16,857 nucleotides of DNA from Alphaproteobacteria bacterium (GTDB taxonomy: Bacteria > Pseudomonadota > Alphaproteobacteria > Sphingomonadales > Rhodothalassiaceae): contig RFIU01000278.1 in the NCBI GenBank assembly GCA_003695555.1, positions 1 to 16,857 on the forward strand. The letters are read 5' to 3'. A program made the position numbers and the translations under genes. Positions within the stretch are counted from its first letter, which is position 1. Each line of letters starts with the position of its first letter. The notes beneath the pieces are model-generated. The model was not told where the DNA came from. It saw only the letters and a program-made list of their open reading frames with translations, and did no database searches. Below are positions 15,290 to 16,857 of this stretch, piece after piece.

Positions 15290-16540
15290 TTACGATATTT
15301 CCTTGATCCGGGCCGGCAGGAGGAAAAGTATGGCACTCGTCAGGGCAAGGCCGGCGGCGACCGGATAGGCGAGGATGGCGCCGCCGCTGTCCCACATCAT
15401 GCCGCCGCCGATCCCGCCGGCGAGCGCGGCGAGGCCGAGGCTCATGTGGAAGATGCCGAAGCCGATCCCGCGCCGCCCTGCGGGCAAGGTTCGGGCCACC
15501 AGGGCCATCATCAGGCTCTGTGTCAATCCCATGTGCAGTCCCCAGATCGCGATGCCGAAGCCGAGCATGAGAGTTCCCCTCGCCATTCCCAGCAGCAGGT
15601 CGGCAATCGCCAGCAGCAGCGCGCCGAACACCAGCAAATGGGCGGCCCCCCAGCGATCGGCAAGCCGCCCTGCCGGCCAGGCGCTCGTCGCATAGACGCT
15701 GTTCATCAGGACATAGGCGAGCGGAATCGCGGCTGCCGCGACGCCGAGATCCTCGGCCGCGAGCAAAAGGAAGGATTCGCCGATGCGTGCCATCGTCAGC
15801 AGGACACCGCCCGAAAGCGTTATCCAGAAGGCGGCCGGCAGGGCGACGAGATCGTCCCGCCAGGCCGCGCCCCGTGGGACGTGAGGACGGGCCGGCGGTA
15901 CCGGATGCGCCGGTCGCCGGGCGGGCTCGTGGACGTAGCGGATCAGCACCAGTACCGCCAGCGCGGCGGGGATGACCGCGATTCCATAGACGCTGCGGAT
16001 GTCACCCGCGAACAGGAGCATCAGGCCGGTGGCGGCAAGCGGACCGATCAGCGCGCCCAGGGTGTCGAGCGACTGTCGCAGGCCGAAGGCGGCGCCGCGG
16101 TTCGCTGGGGCAACGAGATCGGCGATCAGGGCATCACGTGCCGCGCCGCGCAGTCCCTTGCCGGTGCGATCGATAAGGCGGGCGGCGATTACTGCCGATA
16201 CCGAGGCGGCGAGTGCAAAGAGCGGCTTGGAGAATGCCGCCAGCCCATAGCCCAGCACGACCACCGGCTTGCGACGGGGCAGGCGGTCGGAGGTGGCGCC
16301 GCCGACCAGCTTGAAAACGGCGGCAACCGCTTCGCCGAGGCCCTCGACCAGTCCGACGATCGTCGCCGAGGCGCCGAGCGAAGTGGTCAGAAAGAGCGGC
16401 AGCAGCGAATGAATTGCCTCCGAAGAGGCATCCATCAGGAGGCTCGTCAGACCAAGCGCCCAGACCGCCTTCGGCAGACGGCCACGAAGCCGCTTTTCCC
16501 GCTCCCTGTGACGCTCGGCCGGGTCATTCTTTCCCACCAT
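15290..16540 (-). CDS. MFS transporter
   Basis: A 416-residue inner-membrane protein of the major facilitator superfamily with about 12 hydrophobic segments in two halves. An N-terminal basic cytoplasmic stretch (1-24) precedes TM1. The signature LMDASSEAIHSLLPLFLTTSLGAS, the loop DRLPRRKPVVVLGYGLAA between TM2 and TM3, and DRTGKGLRGAARDALIADLV after TM4 are conserved in a widespread but poorly characterised MFS group. A long central loop (about 205-230, rich in Pro, Arg and Ala) separates the halves. AAGGG precedes ATG 16540. It lies 48 bases downstream of the DUF1499-like gene and is probably co-transcribed with it. The substrate cannot be read from the sequence. Confidence 0.88.
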   Translation of the reverse strand: MVGKNDPAERHREREKRLRGRLPKAVWALGLTSLLMDASSEAIHSLLPLFLTTSLGASATIVGLVEGLGEAVAAVFKLVGGATSDRLPRRKPVVVLGYGLAAFSKPLFALAASVSAVIAARLIDRTGKGLRGAARDALIADLVAPANRGAAFGLRQSLDTLGALIGPLAATGLMLLFAGDIRSVYGIAVIPAALAVLVLIRYVHEPARRPAHPVPPARPHVPRGAAWRDDLVALPAAFWITLSGGVLLTMARIGESFLLLAAEDLGVAAAAIPLAYVLMNSVYATSAWPAGRLADRWGAAHLLVFGALLLAIADLLLGMARGTLMLGFGIAIWGLHMGLTQSLMMALVARTLPAGRRGIGFGIFHMSLGLAALAGGIGGGMMWDSGGAILAYPVAAGLALTSAILFLLPARIKEIS

Positions 16541-16588
16541 CGGCTTTTGCCCTTGAGGCCCGAATACATGCGCCTCCGTCTCACGGCG

Positions 16589-16857
16589 TCAGGGGCGCAG
16601 AATGGCAAGCCAGCGTTTCACTCTGGCCGTCTGGCGGGCACGGTCCCCGCCGCCCCAGCCGACCGCGCGGCTGTAGATGGCAATCGCGGCCCGATCCTCG
16701 CCCAGCGGTTCGATGCGAACCGAGACGACGTCCGGCAGCGGCCGGTCGCTCATCGCGACCCGGAAGCTCCACTGCCGACCGTCGGGAGAAATCTTCAGGA
16801 GGACGATCTCGGGGGAGGCATCGATGAAGGCGAAGAGGCGCCGGCGCGCCTCATCCG
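16589..16857 (-). CDS. DUF1499-like protein (5' part outside the window)
   Basis: Only the last 89 codons are in the window. The visible protein starts DEARRRLFAFIDASPEIVLLKISPDGRQWSF and ends with SVRIEPLGEDRAAIAIYSRAVGWGGGDRARQTARVKRWLAILRP. The pattern of a charged beta-strand region followed by IYSR, Gly/Asp, RxxR and a final helix with WL resembles the C-terminus of DUF1499 proteins, whose function is not established. The match is from memory of the pattern and only part of the domain is visible. It is 48 bases upstream of the MFS gene on the same strand. Confidence 0.55.
   Translation of the reverse strand, partial: DEARRRLFAFIDASPEIVLLKISPDGRQWSFRVAMSDRPLPDVVSVRIEPLGEDRAAIAIYSRAVGWGGGDRARQTARVKRWLAILRP

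Overview
This GC-rich window carries dense, housekeeping-type genes of an alphaproteobacterium, most plausibly a Rhodospirillales-like one. The evidence is the F0 operon split from F1 with paired b and b' subunits (atpB-atpE-b'-b), the HAD phosphatase-dapD-dapE block, a DUF2336 protein next to a diguanylate cyclase, and intergenic TTAA-N7-TTAA sites of the type bound by the alphaproteobacterial regulator CtrA. No rRNA, tRNA, CRISPR array, insertion sequence or prophage gene was seen.

Left part (1-3840): a LegB-type nucleotide-sugar 4,6-dehydratase, cut by the window edge, is divergent from cysD-cysNC, which makes APS and PAPS from sulfate. Middle (3857-7746): a divergent pair of small XRE-type DNA-binding proteins flanks a 330-base region with several dyads. 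They are followed, on the minus strand, by a pyrimidine 5'-nucleotidase-like HAD protein, dapD and dapE (lysine and meso-diaminopimelate synthesis, succinylase branch). dapD and dapE overlap by 4 bases and have their own promoter candidate.

Centre (7932-11030): a soluble PAS-GAF-GGDEF diguanylate cyclase with intact catalytic and inhibitory motifs, followed after 18 bases by a DUF2336 protein. The pair sits downstream of a perfect TTAA-N7-TTAA box. Right part, all on the minus strand: the F0 ATP synthase operon (13446 down to 11182) closed by a good intrinsic terminator, a soluble methyl-accepting protein with a C-terminal zinc-binding CZB domain, an MFS transporter, and the 3' end of a DUF1499-like gene.

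The most interesting theme is possible CtrA control. I found only five TTAA tetramers in the window; four form two exact CtrA-type boxes, one between legB and cysD and one upstream of the diguanylate cyclase, and the fifth lies upstream of the chemoreceptor. Together with a flagellin-type sugar gene, a c-di-GMP enzyme and a chemoreceptor, this suggests a dispersed motility/cell-cycle regulon. No wholly new system is proven. The second candidates are the divergent XRE pair with its palindromes and the long inverted repeat between atpE and the b' gene.
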